From assembly GCA_003552785.1 (NCBI GenBank), contig PUOQ01000077.1, positions 1 to 13,505 on the forward strand: a stretch of DNA of 13,505 bases. Reading direction: 5' to 3'. Under the pieces are notes generated by a model that saw only the letters and a list, made by a program, of their open reading frames with translations, had not been told where the DNA came from and made no database searches. Below, one piece after another: positions 1 to 7,664 of the stretch (position 1 is its first letter; each line of letters begins with the position of its first letter). Origin of the DNA: Dehalococcoidia bacterium (GTDB taxonomy: Bacteria > Chloroflexota > Dehalococcoidia > Dehalococcoidales > CSSed11-197). Position numbers and translations under genes: made by a program.

Positions 1-2
1 AG

Positions 3-716
3 GCTGTTTTTTTTGACCTTTACAATACGCTCATAACCTATCGCCCGGCAAGAGAAGATGTACACGCGCAAGCTCTTGAAGAATTCGGAAAAAAAGTTGA
101 CAGGCAAAAAATTGCCCACGGGCTCAAAGCAGGGGACGAATTTTTCTATAAGGAAAACACCTTATCCAGGGTGCAGAACCGGACAGCTGAAGAGCAAATA
201 AAAATATGGCGCGGTTACGAAGAAGCAGTTTTAAAAACGGCCGGCGTCAAAAGCAGTCCGGAATTAATTGACGGCATTTTAAGCTACCTGAAAAATACCG
301 ATTATAAGATGGTACTCTTTGATGATGTACTGCCGGCACTCAGGCAAATAAAAGATAATGCTTTACGAACCGGCATCATTTCCAACATCGATATTGATAT
401 AAGGCCGATGTGCCAGGAGATGGGGCTTGATTCGCTTATTGACATTATTGCAACTTCCATGGAAACCGGGCTGAGCAAACCCGACCCGGACGCTTTTAAA
501 TATGCTGCAAAAAAACTTAACATCAAGCCGTCAGAATGTGTTTATGTTGGCGACCAGTACCAGATTGATGTTATTGGGGCCAACCAGGCAGGAATGACCG
601 GCGTCCTGGTTGACCGGGAAGGAATTTTTAACCGGGATAAAATCAATGGTTACTGTATAAAATCCCTGGAGGCCCTGGATAGCCTTTTGGACAAAATATC
701 CCATAACCGGGAGTAA
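3..716 (+). CDS. HAD superfamily hydrolase (subfamily IA-like), 5' partial
   Basis: The frame is open from the left window edge to the TAA at 714-716, giving 237 residues with the true start outside. HAD motif I is visible at the very start (FFDLYNTL, nucleophile Asp at visible residue 5), motif II as IISNID, the motif III lysine in LSKPDPDAF, and motif IV as VGDQYQIDV. The region between motifs I and II is an alpha-helical cap, as in subfamily IA. The residue two after the nucleophile is Tyr rather than the Asp usual in phosphatases. Tyr there is known from L-2-haloacid dehalogenases and some other HAD members, but motif IV looks phosphatase-like, so the substrate cannot be named. A GTG at 171 is an internal codon, not the start, because motif I lies upstream of it. 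Confidence 0.85.
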   Translation, partial: AVFFDLYNTLITYRPAREDVHAQALEEFGKKVDRQKIAHGLKAGDEFFYKENTLSRVQNRTAEEQIKIWRGYEEAVLKTAGVKSSPELIDGILSYLKNTDYKMVLFDDVLPALRQIKDNALRTGIISNIDIDIRPMCQEMGLDSLIDIIATSMETGLSKPDPDAFKYAAKKLNIKPSECVYVGDQYQIDVIGANQAGMTGVLVDREGIFNRDKINGYCIKSLEALDSLLDKISHNRE

Positions 717-767
717 ACCCGGCTTCAGTATCTTAATAGGAGGCAATCAATTTAACCGGAATAAAGA

Positions 768-1529
768 TTATTTGCCTTCACCCTTTTTTCTTGATCTTTT
801 TTGAGTTTTTGAAGCAGGTGCTTTTTTGCTTTTTTCAGCACCTTTTTGGGCGGCTTTTTCCTTCTTTTCAGCTTCTTTTCCCGCTTTGTTTTCTGCTGGC
901 TTTGCCTGGCTGCCTGACCCGGAATACTCCTGCTCTCGGAGCCAGCGCTTGAATTCATCCAGAGCAGGCGGAGCCACATAGAAAACCTCTATATCTGAAG
1001 GAAACTGGATACGGTGATTTTCACCCGCAATCAACAGGCCTATCTCGTCACTGCCGAGGCTTTTATCAATGTTTGAGGCTAAAGCCTGATTGCGTTTTGC
1101 CTGGACTTCCTGGTAAAAATTAAGAACTTTTTCCAAAACCGTGCTGCTGTATAGACCGACAGCTAAACAGCGACCCCAGTCCATAAATTCACCGAGTAAA
1201 CTGCTATCTTCAACACCTGTAAACTCCGCCCCCCGCTCGAGCGCATTTCTGGCAAACTGGCAGCTGCCAGGACTCATTGATTCTACAGCCTTGAGCCCAC
1301 TCTCACCATTTTCAGCCACCATTTCGTGGTATACACGGTTGATTTTTCCAATGCGCGATTCCAGGCTATTTACTTGCTGGAGTGCTTCTACCCAGTAGCG
1401 GTCTATAATTTCTTGCAAAGTACCGGGCGGAGAAGGAGGAGCAAACAAGAGCGGAACCATAAACAGACGCCTTCCTTTTTTAAATTGCTCTGCTTCCGGC
1501 CTGGTAATCCTGCCAAGTTCCTCTGCCAT
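768..1529 (-). CDS. Conserved protein of unknown function with Lys/Ala-rich tail
   Basis: A 253-residue soluble protein without signal peptide or membrane segments. Residues 1 to about 205 look like a folded, mostly helical domain with a conserved-looking end (QFPSDIEVFYVAPPALDEF, then KRWLREQE). The last 45 or so residues are a low-complexity tail rich in Lys, Ala, Glu and Gln, probably disordered and strongly basic. The ATG at 1529 is preceded by a strong Shine-Dalgarno (AAAGGAGG on the minus strand, about 8 nt away), which fixes the start. I recall similar uncharacterised proteins from Chloroflexota but cannot attach a function. It converges with the HAD gene (51-bp gap) and diverges from ppa. 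Confidence 0.75.
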   Translation of the reverse strand: MAEELGRITRPEAEQFKKGRRLFMVPLLFAPPSPPGTLQEIIDRYWVEALQQVNSLESRIGKINRVYHEMVAENGESGLKAVESMSPGSCQFARNALERGAEFTGVEDSSLLGEFMDWGRCLAVGLYSSTVLEKVLNFYQEVQAKRNQALASNIDKSLGSDEIGLLIAGENHRIQFPSDIEVFYVAPPALDEFKRWLREQEYSGSGSQAKPAENKAGKEAEKKEKAAQKGAEKSKKAPASKTQKRSRKKGEGK

Positions 1530-1561
1530 TTTTAAAACCTCCTTTAGATTCTATAAGACAT

Positions 1562-1590
1562 ATTTTAAGAAACAGGGTTCATTATTACAA
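1562..1590 (-). promoter_or_regulatory. Candidate sigma70-type promoter of the gene at 768-1529
   Basis: Read on the minus strand there is a TTGTAA (-35, 1585-1590) and a TAAAAT (-10, 1562-1567) separated by 17 bp, about 30 bp upstream of the start codon at 1529. The -10 box matches 5 of 6 and the -35 box 4 of 6 consensus bases. Placement and spacing are good; no experimental support. Confidence 0.4.
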
Positions 1591-1638
1591 CCCTTTGTCG
1601 CCACCTGCCGGTTAAGACGGGCCATTTCCGGGGGTAAC

Positions 1639-1668
1639 TTGTATATATTACGGGTAAAATAATATAAT
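1639..1668 (+). promoter_or_regulatory. Candidate promoter of ppa
   Basis: A perfect TATAAT (1663-1668) lies 18 bp after TTGTAT (1639-1644), a weak -35 box. The predicted start of transcription near 1675 would leave a leader of about 70 nt before the ppa ATG. Support is the -10 match and the position in a divergent intergenic region. Confidence 0.35.
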
Positions 1669-1743
1669 TAAGCCCTGTTTGCTTACCAGGAAAGTTTTTT
1701 TAAATAGTGCCTCAGATATTATATAAAAGGAAGTCGTAACTTT

Positions 1744-2238
1744 ATGCTCGTAACTGTAATGATTGAAATCCCCAAAGGCAGCCGCAACAAATACGAATGG
1801 GACCCAAAAACAAATGCCATCAAATTAAACCGCATGTTGTTTTCTTCTGTGCATTACCCCAGCGACTACGGTTTTATCCTGGATACCATTGCCGGTGACG
1901 GCGATGCTCTGGATGCACTGGTAATGGTTTGGGAGCCCACATTTCCGGGATGTATAATAGATGCCCGCCCGGTTGGCGTATTCAACATGCGCGATGAAAA
2001 AGGCCCGGACGAAAAAATACTCTGCATTCCGGTTGGTGATCCAATGTGGAACTTTATTTACAGCCTTGACGACGTACCGCCGCATACGCTGAAGGAAATC
2101 GAGCACTTCTTTACTATTTACAAAGAGCTTGAAGCCAAAAAAACAGGCGTTGACGGCTGGGGTGGCAGAGATGATGCCTACAAAGCTATTATAGAATCTC
2201 AGGAAAGATTTAAAAATTCTCAAAAGAAGCCAAAATAA
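1744..2238 (+). CDS. ppa: Inorganic pyrophosphatase (family I)
   Basis: Hydrolyses pyrophosphate to two phosphates in the cytoplasm, pulling biosynthetic reactions forward. The 164 residues carry the family I landmarks: IEIPKGSRNKYE near the N-terminus, the substrate-pocket stretch VHYPSDYGFI, and the signature DGDALDALVM with the metal-binding Asp residues, followed by GPDEKILCIPVGDP. Family I enzymes are usually about 165-180 residues, so this one is full length with a short N-terminus. The ATG at 1744 has AAAAGGAAG about 10 nt upstream. It stands alone between a divergent unknown gene and the downstream FKBP gene. Confidence 0.95.
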   Translation: MLVTVMIEIPKGSRNKYEWDPKTNAIKLNRMLFSSVHYPSDYGFILDTIAGDGDALDALVMVWEPTFPGCIIDARPVGVFNMRDEKGPDEKILCIPVGDPMWNFIYSLDDVPPHTLKEIEHFFTIYKELEAKKTGVDGWGGRDDAYKAIIESQERFKNSQKKPK

Positions 2239-2364
2239 AAACATCCGAATTTGAACCACTGCCGATTTTGTACCCGATTTGGCGTTACCCCGTCAAACTG
2301 TGTTACACTTCCAGTCAGGTCTAAAATTAAAGATTTGCATTAAAACCAAAGCTTCTTTCCCCGG

Positions 2365-2913
2365 ATGAACCCCCTTAATAAAATGCTTCGAACTGACAGA
2401 AGAATATATTTCAAATGCATCGCATGTCTGGCAGCCTTATTAACAGCTGCAGTATTAGTCATTGGGTGCAAAGGAGAGGAAGTAAAACTTATGGCAAACA
2501 ATGGAGACACAGTTAGGGTACACTACACCGGAACACTTAGTGATGGCAATGTTTTTGACTCATCACTGGAACGCGAGCCAATGGAATTTACCATAGGTGA
2601 AGGCAAGGTTATCCCCGGCTTTGAATCAGCTGTGAACGGTATGAAGGTCGGCGAAACCAAAACAGTCACCATCCCCCCTGATCAGGCCTACGGTCAACGC
2701 GACGAAAACAGGCTCATTGAGATAGACAAGGCTCAATTGCCGCCGGACCTCAACCCTGAAATCGGCCAGCAGCTTCAGATGCGACAGGCCGACGGGCAGA
2801 CAATGATAGTTAGCGTCAATGATGTTAGCGACAAGGGCATCACAGTAGATGCAAACCATCCACTGGCCGGCAAGGACCTGACTTTTAAAATCGAACTGGT
2901 TGAAATAAAATAA
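2365..2913 (+). CDS. SlyD-like FKBP-type peptidyl-prolyl isomerase with lipoprotein signal
   Basis: Peptidyl-prolyl cis-trans isomerase/chaperone. Residues about 46-182 are an FKBP domain with an inserted flap domain of the SlyD type: VRVHYTGTLSDGNVFDSS, then IPGFESAVNGMKVGE, then the SlyD-like ending NHPLAGKDLTFKIELVEI. Upstream is a basic stretch, a hydrophobic helix (about 18-33) and a lipobox ending at Cys35 (VIGC), so the long form should be an exported lipoprotein. No Shine-Dalgarno precedes the ATG at 2365. In contrast, the internal ATG at 2491 (residue 43), where typical cytosolic SlyD-like proteins begin, has AAGGAGAGGAAG upstream (2471-2482). Both forms could be made. No His-rich metal-binding tail is present. 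Confidence 0.88.
   Translation: MNPLNKMLRTDRRIYFKCIACLAALLTAAVLVIGCKGEEVKLMANNGDTVRVHYTGTLSDGNVFDSSLEREPMEFTIGEGKVIPGFESAVNGMKVGETKTVTIPPDQAYGQRDENRLIEIDKAQLPPDLNPEIGQQLQMRQADGQTMIVSVNDVSDKGITVDANHPLAGKDLTFKIELVEIK
2471..2493 (+). promoter_or_regulatory. Internal Shine-Dalgarno and alternative start inside the FKBP gene
   Basis: AAGGAGAGGAAG at 2471-2482 lies 8-14 nt ahead of an in-frame ATG at 2491. Starting there gives a 140-residue protein that begins exactly at the FKBP domain and lacks the lipoprotein signal. The same bases also encode the residues just after the lipobox Cys (KGEE), so the site may be fortuitous. Confidence 0.4.
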
Positions 2914-2989
2914 AACCGGGCTATTAACCACGGGAAACCAACAGGCAAGAAGAAGCAATTACATCACGAGGCAATGCCGGTAATCCCAA

Positions 2990-4810
2990 TTAGTTGAGCT
3001 TCATTACTTCAAGAAAAGCTTCTTTGGGAACTTCTACCCGGCCGATCATCCTCATCTTCTTCTTGCCTTCTTTCTGCTTCTCAAGCAATTTACGCTTCCG
3101 GGTAATATCTCCGCCATAACATTTTGAAAGCACATCTTTCCTCCGGGCTGAAATATCTTCCCGGGCTACTATACGGCCACCAACTGCAGCCTGAACAGGT
3201 ATCTTGAACATTTGACGCGGGATTACTTCCTTTAGTTTCGCGACCATAGCTTTACCGACTTCGTATGCTTTATGAGGCGGAACAATGCGGCTGAATGCAT
3301 CCACCTTTAATTCATTGACAAGCACATCCAGCTTTACCAGTTTAGCTTCACGGTAACCCAAAAACTCATGGTCCAGAGAGGCATAACCACGACTGCGGCT
3401 TTTTAAATAGTCATAAAAGCTGGTCAACATGGAACGCAGCGGCATTTCATACTCAAGGCGGACTCTCTGGCCGGCCTCGTCAATAGCTTTAAACTGCCCC
3501 ATATATTCCGTATGCTTGTATACGCCTTCATATTCCTGAACAACTTCCATCAGGGCGCCGATAAAGTTCGAGGGTGTTATGATAGAAATTTTAACCCATG
3601 GCTCTTCAACTTTTTGTATCTCACCAGGATCAGGATAGTCGGCCGGGCTGGTTACAGTGATAACTTCTCCACTGGTTTTGGTAGCCAAAAATCTAACCCC
3701 TGGAACTGTTACTACAAGTGATAGGGAAAATTCCCTCTCCAGGCGCTCAACTACAATATCAAGGTGCAGCAAACCCAAAAAGCCACAACGAAAGCCCTGC
3801 CCCAATATGGGAGATGATTCAGGTTCAAATACCAGAGAAGCGTCATTTAAATTTAATTTTTCGATTGCTTCCCTTAAATCCGAATATTCATCTGCCTGTG
3901 CCGGGTAGATACCAGCAAACACCATCGGTTTGGGTAAATCGTAACCAATGAGCGGCTCTCTGGCACCCCCCTTGGTCAATGTCACAGTATCTCCAACGCG
4001 GCACTCAGCAACACTTTTTAGCCCGGTGGCGATATACCCAACTTCACCGGCCCTTAATTGCTCTTCAGTACGGGGCTCAGGTGCAAAATACCCAAGATCA
4101 AGCACTTCCATATGGGTTCCCTGCCCCATAAGTTGCACTTTTTGTCCACTGTTTAATGCTCCATCTACAACCCTCAGGTAGGCAATAACCCCTCTATAGT
4201 CATCATAATGGGAATCAAAAATGAGAGCTCTTAACGGCAATTCAGGATCACCTGAAGGAGGCGGAACTTTTTTGACAATAGTCTTTAATAACTGCTCCAC
4301 CCCCTCGCCGGTTTTTGCACTTATAAAAAGAACTTCTTCCTCCTTGTACCCGAGCACAGTTTCTATCTCCTCGAGCACTCGTTCCGGCTCACTGCCGGGA
4401 AGGTCAATCTTGTTTACTACCGGGATAATTTCTAAATCATGTTCCATGGCAATGTAAATATTTGCCAGAGTTTGTGCCTGTATACCCTGGGTAGCATCAA
4501 TTACCAGCACAGCTCCTTCGCATGCAACCAGTGTCCGGGACACTTCATAAGAAAAATCAACATGACCGGGAGTATCGATCAAATTTAACCGGAATACTTC
4601 GCCTGAGGGTACAGCATAGTTCAGGCGAACTGCTTTAGCCTTTATGGTTATACCTCTCTCACGCTCAAGGTCCATGCTGTCCATAACCAGATCAATGTTT
4701 TTATTGCGGCGCTGAGCACCGGTTAGCTCTATAAGCCGGTCGGCAAGGGTAGACTTGCCATGGTCAATATGTGCAATAATGCAAAAATTTCTGATTAATT
4801 TCTGATCCAT
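2990..4810 (-). CDS. lepA: Elongation factor 4 (back-translocating GTPase LepA)
   Basis: Ribosome-associated translational GTPase. At 606 residues it has the usual LepA length. The GTPase motifs are complete: G1 AHIDHGKST (13-21), G2 RERGITIKA, G3 DTPGHVDF, G4 NKIDLP, G5 SAKTGEG. Downstream the EF-G-like domains and the LepA-specific C-terminal domain follow, ending IGRVEVPKEAFLEVMKLN. Start ATG at 4810; the upstream ribosome site is weak (GGAAC about 9 nt away). It lies 42 bp after hemW on the same strand, so the two are probably one transcript. It converges with the FKBP gene, 76 bp apart, without an obvious hairpin terminator between. Confidence 0.97.
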   Translation of the reverse strand: MDQKLIRNFCIIAHIDHGKSTLADRLIELTGAQRRNKNIDLVMDSMDLERERGITIKAKAVRLNYAVPSGEVFRLNLIDTPGHVDFSYEVSRTLVACEGAVLVIDATQGIQAQTLANIYIAMEHDLEIIPVVNKIDLPGSEPERVLEEIETVLGYKEEEVLFISAKTGEGVEQLLKTIVKKVPPPSGDPELPLRALIFDSHYDDYRGVIAYLRVVDGALNSGQKVQLMGQGTHMEVLDLGYFAPEPRTEEQLRAGEVGYIATGLKSVAECRVGDTVTLTKGGAREPLIGYDLPKPMVFAGIYPAQADEYSDLREAIEKLNLNDASLVFEPESSPILGQGFRCGFLGLLHLDIVVERLEREFSLSLVVTVPGVRFLATKTSGEVITVTSPADYPDPGEIQKVEEPWVKISIITPSNFIGALMEVVQEYEGVYKHTEYMGQFKAIDEAGQRVRLEYEMPLRSMLTSFYDYLKSRSRGYASLDHEFLGYREAKLVKLDVLVNELKVDAFSRIVPPHKAYEVGKAMVAKLKEVIPRQMFKIPVQAAVGGRIVAREDISARRKDVLSKCYGGDITRKRKLLEKQKEGKKKMRMIGRVEVPKEAFLEVMKLN

Positions 4811-4852
4811 TTCTTTAGTTCCGTCCTGATTAATATTCCAATTAAAGATGTT

Positions 4853-5989
4853 TTAATCCGGTAACAACCTCCAGAAAACTTCGTTGCTAAGCAACCTGCC
4901 CTTGCGGGTCAACCTTATCAAAGAGCCGTCGCTCTCCAGCAGACCATAACCGGTCAACTCATTAAAGACCTGGCCATAATGCTGGCAGGCCCCGGCACCG
5001 GCAGGGTTGTATACATCTTCAAAGCACACGCCTTCGTTTAACCGCAGGCTCAGTATAACAGCTTCAGCCTTTTTAACCTCTCCCTCAATTATTTCTTCTT
5101 CTTTTACAGCCGCACCGAAAGGCCCGCGGCAAGCAGCCATATATTGAAATATGTCGGAAACATTGGTGCGGCGGACATTGTTTATATAAGAACATGCCCC
5201 CATCCCGACTCCAAGATATGGTTCATGCCGCCAGTAAACTTTATTATGCCGGCATTCCCTGCCTTTTCTGGCCCAGTTCGATATCTCGTACTGACAGTAG
5301 CCATTTTGCCCAAGCTTATTTTCAGCTGTTTCGTACTGGTCGGCGGAAATATCGGGGTCCGGGAGCGGCGATTCCCCTGAGTTAATGCCCTCCATTAACG
5401 GGGTTCCTTCTTCCAGACTCAGGCAGTAAAGAGACATGTGTTCCGGCTTCATTTTGATGGCCCTATCCAGGGTTTGATGCCAATCATCCAGGCTCTGGCC
5501 GGGTATTCCGTATATCAAGTCCAGGCTTATATTATCAAATCCGGCTTTACGTGCCGAATCAAGCACAGACATTGCTTCGGCCGAAGTATGATGCCGGCCC
5601 AGCACTTTTAACTCTTCATCCCTAAAGCTTTGGGCACCAAGGCTGATCCGGTTAATTCCGGCTCTTCTCAGATCTGCCAGGTAGCCATAATCAACCGTAC
5701 CCGGATTAACCTCAAAGCTAATTTCCGGGTCACTTTGAACAGTAAACATTTTCTTTATCCAGCATAACAGCCCTTCAACCTGGTTTACAGACATCAAGCT
5801 GGGAGTGCCACCACCAAAATAAACACTCCTGGCCAAGAAATTGCCGGCATATTGCTCCATCTCTTTTTTTACTGACTCTAAATACGCATTTATATGTTTC
5901 CCCTGCCCCTCAGTGGATACAAAAGTGCAATACCGGCATTTTGTGAGGCAGAAAGGAAAATGAATATAGAGCGCTACTTCTTTAGACAC
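4853..5989 (-). CDS. hemW: Radical SAM HemW (heme chaperone, HemN-like)
   Basis: 378 residues with the radical-SAM CX3CX2C motif near the N-terminus (Cys14, Cys18, Cys21; FPFCLTKCRYC). The next position is Thr-Phe rather than the extra Cys found in true HemN, which points to HemW. YFGGGTPSLM is the glycine-rich SAM-binding motif, and FEVNPGTV, RISLGAQSF and LIYGIPGQ are further family blocks. HemW binds and transfers heme and is not a confirmed coproporphyrinogen dehydrogenase. Start is GTG at 5989, giving MSKEVALYIHFPF as expected. There is no Shine-Dalgarno, and a -10 box ends only 6 bp upstream, so the message may be leaderless. It precedes lepA. Confidence 0.93.
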   Translation of the reverse strand: MSKEVALYIHFPFCLTKCRYCTFVSTEGQGKHINAYLESVKKEMEQYAGNFLARSVYFGGGTPSLMSVNQVEGLLCWIKKMFTVQSDPEISFEVNPGTVDYGYLADLRRAGINRISLGAQSFRDEELKVLGRHHTSAEAMSVLDSARKAGFDNISLDLIYGIPGQSLDDWHQTLDRAIKMKPEHMSLYCLSLEEGTPLMEGINSGESPLPDPDISADQYETAENKLGQNGYCQYEISNWARKGRECRHNKVYWRHEPYLGVGMGACSYINNVRRTNVSDIFQYMAACRGPFGAAVKEEEIIEGEVKKAEAVILSLRLNEGVCFEDVYNPAGAGACQHYGQVFNELTGYGLLESDGSLIRLTRKGRLLSNEVFWRLLPD

Positions 5990-5995
5990 GCATAA

Positions 5996-6004
5996 ATTAT
6001 AGCA
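5996..6004 (-). promoter_or_regulatory. Extended -10 promoter of hemW-lepA
   Basis: On the minus strand the sequence reads TGCTATAAT, a perfect extended -10 element (TGn plus TATAAT). Six bases separate it from the GTG start codon, so transcription would begin at or next to the start codon. No good -35 is visible at 17-18 bp, which is tolerated for extended -10 promoters. Confidence 0.5.
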
Positions 6005-6073
6005 GAAGCCATTGCCCCAGCCATAAATTGCACCTATATTACCGCTTCAAATGAGCTTTTTCGCCTGCAGGCT

Positions 6074-6112
6074 TGTCATGTACAGATATTTAATTATATT
6101 GACACCATGACA
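6074..6112 (+). repeat. Inverted repeat TGTCATG / CATGACA around the arsR-type promoter -35
   Basis: TGTCATG at 6074-6080 and CATGACA at 6106-6112 are exact 7-bp inverted copies, 32 bp apart start to start (about three helical turns). They flank the -35 box of the downstream promoter, the right arm lying in the spacer. This fits an operator for the regulator encoded at 6157, but nothing beyond position supports it. Confidence 0.35.
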
Positions 6113-6128
6113 GCAAACCACTTATAAT
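6099..6128 (+). promoter_or_regulatory. Consensus sigma70-type promoter of the regulator-permease cluster
   Basis: A perfect TTGACA (6099-6104) and a perfect TATAAT (6123-6128) with an 18-bp spacer. Transcription would begin near 6135, next to an 8-bp palindrome ATGCGCAT (6137-6144), and leave a leader of about 20 nt before the ATG at 6157. Such a strong promoter ahead of an ArsR-type repressor gene suggests repression is the main control. Confidence 0.7.
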
Positions 6129-6156
6129 AACCGAAAATGCGCATATTAGGAATCAT

Positions 6157-6594
6157 ATGTCAATCGAAACAAATGTAAGGGCGCTTAAAGCCCTGGGAGA
6201 TATTATGAGGCTCCGGATTCTCGGCCTGCTTCTGGAGCGGGAGTGCTGTGTATGCGAAGTGGTTCAGGTACTGGACATTTCTCAAACCAGGGCATCAAGA
6301 AACCTTGCCCGGCTTTATAAAGCCGGGCTGTTAAAAATGAGGAAAAATGGGCGCTGGTCGCTTTATCAGGCAAACATAAAAACCTCAGATCCTTTTATAA
6401 TCTCAATCCTGTCCAGCGTTGAGAAAACCCGCCAGCAGGACTGGCAGCTGGCGCTGGACAAACAGAACCTTAACAACACAGAGCGGTTATTTTTCGATGG
6501 TCACTGTAAGGCAATCGGCACTGACCGGGACAAAAACCACACATCCGGTGAAACATCAGCCGATGCCACCGCAAAGGGGATGTTAAAGGCCTGA
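6157..6594 (+). CDS. ArsR/SmtB-family metal(loid)-sensing repressor
   Basis: A 145-residue winged helix-turn-helix protein: ALKALGDIMRLRILGLLLE at the N-terminus, recognition helix ISQTRASRNLARLYKAGLL, and wing KNGRWSLYQ. At the start of the helix-turn-helix, C30-C31-V-C33 sits where ArsR of E. coli has its arsenite-binding CVC. The third ArsR cysteine (C37 in E. coli) is not matched here, but two in CVC position are enough for a thiol sensor. Start ATG at 6157 with AGGA 5 nt upstream. Its stop overlaps the permease start (TGATG), so the two are translationally coupled. It likely represses its own operon and is released by a thiol-binding metalloid; the ligand is inferred. A tail of about 40 residues follows the wing, with an extra Cys in DGHCKAIG. 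Confidence 0.88.
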   Translation: MSIETNVRALKALGDIMRLRILGLLLERECCVCEVVQVLDISQTRASRNLARLYKAGLLKMRKNGRWSLYQANIKTSDPFIISILSSVEKTRQQDWQLALDKQNLNNTERLFFDGHCKAIGTDRDKNHTSGETSADATAKGMLKA

Positions 6595-7634
6595 TGGAAT
6601 TTTTTCTGGACTTACTCCGGGGAGGCTGGGATGGCCTGTTATACTATCTATCAGGCCATGTAATCACCTGCCTCGTTCCTGCCTTTTTTATCGCCGGGGC
6701 AATTGCTGTTTTTATTTCCCAGGCTTCTGTGCTTAAATATTTCGGCCCGAACGCCAACCGTTTTCTATCCTACGGAACAGCTTCGGTTTCTGGCACAATC
6801 CTGGCCGTCTGTTCCTGCACTGTGCTTCCCCTTTTTGGAGGCATTTATAAACGGGGAGCGGGGCTGGGCCCGGCAATCGCCTTTTTGTATTCAGGACCAG
6901 CAATAAACGTGCTTGCCATAACCTATTCCGCCCGCTTGCTGGGCTACGACCTGGGTGCCGGGAGGGCTATCGGGGCTATTATCTTTGCTATATTTATCGG
7001 CCTCATTATGTCATTTATTTATCGCAGGGAGGAAGCCGGCAAGAAAGATGACCAGGCCTTTGCCAACCTCGATGTAGACCCGGACGCAAAAAAATGGTGG
7101 CAACAGGTAACCCTTTTTGCGGTGCTGGTTGGCATCCTTCTACTTGCCGCTTCCAGCAACTGGATTCCACTTGGCATTGCCCTGGCTGCACTGGCAGTCA
7201 TTATATGGCGCTGGTTTACCCGGGATGAATTCGTAATATGGATGAAAGAAACCTGGAGATTTGTTCGCCTTATAACGCCATGGTTGCTTGGCGGGGTTTT
7301 TGTTGCCGGGATTATTTCGGTGGCGCTACCGGAAGAAATAGTCAGCCGGTATGTAGGCACTAACAGCCTTACGGCCAACTTTTTTGCTTCCATTTTCGGG
7401 TCGGTGATGTATTTTGCCACCCTGACCGAGGTGCCCATAATAAGGGCTTTCATGGACCTCGGGATGGGAAAGGGTCCAGCCCTGGCGCTTCTACTGGCAG
7501 GGCCGGCACTGTCTCTCCCGAATATGCTGGTAATACGCTCCATAATGGGCACCAGAAAGACATTGACGTACATCCTGCTGGTGGTAGTTTTTGCCACCCT
7601 GTCCGGCATTATCTTCGGAACTATCGCAGGTTAA
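6594..7634 (+). CDS. PF03773-type membrane permease (ArsP/YraQ-like)
   Basis: 346 residues with about eight or more hydrophobic segments. Near residue 73 is the family block C73-S-C75-TVLPLFGGIYKRGAG, followed by AFLYSGPAINVLAI. A second half repeats the pattern (ALALLLAGPALSLPNMLVI), as in two-repeat permeases of this family. Members include the methylarsenite exporter ArsP and SO_0444-type Cu/Zn exporters, so the substrate is most likely a metal(loid) or an organoarsenical, exported across the cytoplasmic membrane. The CSC pair may bind the substrate or react with the CxxC protein encoded next. The ATG overlaps the regulator's stop codon. A highly charged loop (about 142-165) separates the halves. 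Confidence 0.85.
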   Translation: MEFFLDLLRGGWDGLLYYLSGHVITCLVPAFFIAGAIAVFISQASVLKYFGPNANRFLSYGTASVSGTILAVCSCTVLPLFGGIYKRGAGLGPAIAFLYSGPAINVLAITYSARLLGYDLGAGRAIGAIIFAIFIGLIMSFIYRREEAGKKDDQAFANLDVDPDAKKWWQQVTLFAVLVGILLLAASSNWIPLGIALAALAVIIWRWFTRDEFVIWMKETWRFVRLITPWLLGGVFVAGIISVALPEEIVSRYVGTNSLTANFFASIFGSVMYFATLTEVPIIRAFMDLGMGKGPALALLLAGPALSLPNMLVIRSIMGTRKTLTYILLVVVFATLSGIIFGTIAG

Positions 7635-7635
7635 C

Positions 7636-7664
7636 ATTTAAATTTAAATATAATATAATATAAT
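7636..7664 (+). promoter_or_regulatory. AT-only palindrome and triple TATAAT ahead of the thioredoxin gene
   Basis: The exact palindrome ATTTAAATTTAAAT (7636-7649) runs into three overlapping TATAAT hexamers in 5-bp steps (7649, 7654 and 7659). No -35 match is seen at proper spacing. It could be an internal promoter or an AT-rich binding site between the permease and the arsE-like gene. It may equally be simple AT drift. Confidence 0.3.

Noticed and set aside
717..777. GAGGCAA...TTGCCTTC inverted repeat between the HAD gene and the convergent gene
   Set aside because: Loop is over 20 nt and one arm is coding sequence of the convergent gene; not a convincing terminator.
752..979. Minus-strand 75-residue Lys-rich ORF
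   Set aside because: Out-of-frame shadow of the Lys/Ala-rich tail of the gene at 768-1529; composition follows from the repeat-like codons.
7019..7609. 196-residue minus-strand ORF opposite the permease
   Set aside because: Antisense shadow of a hydrophobic coding sequence; no ribosome site and no recognisable domain.
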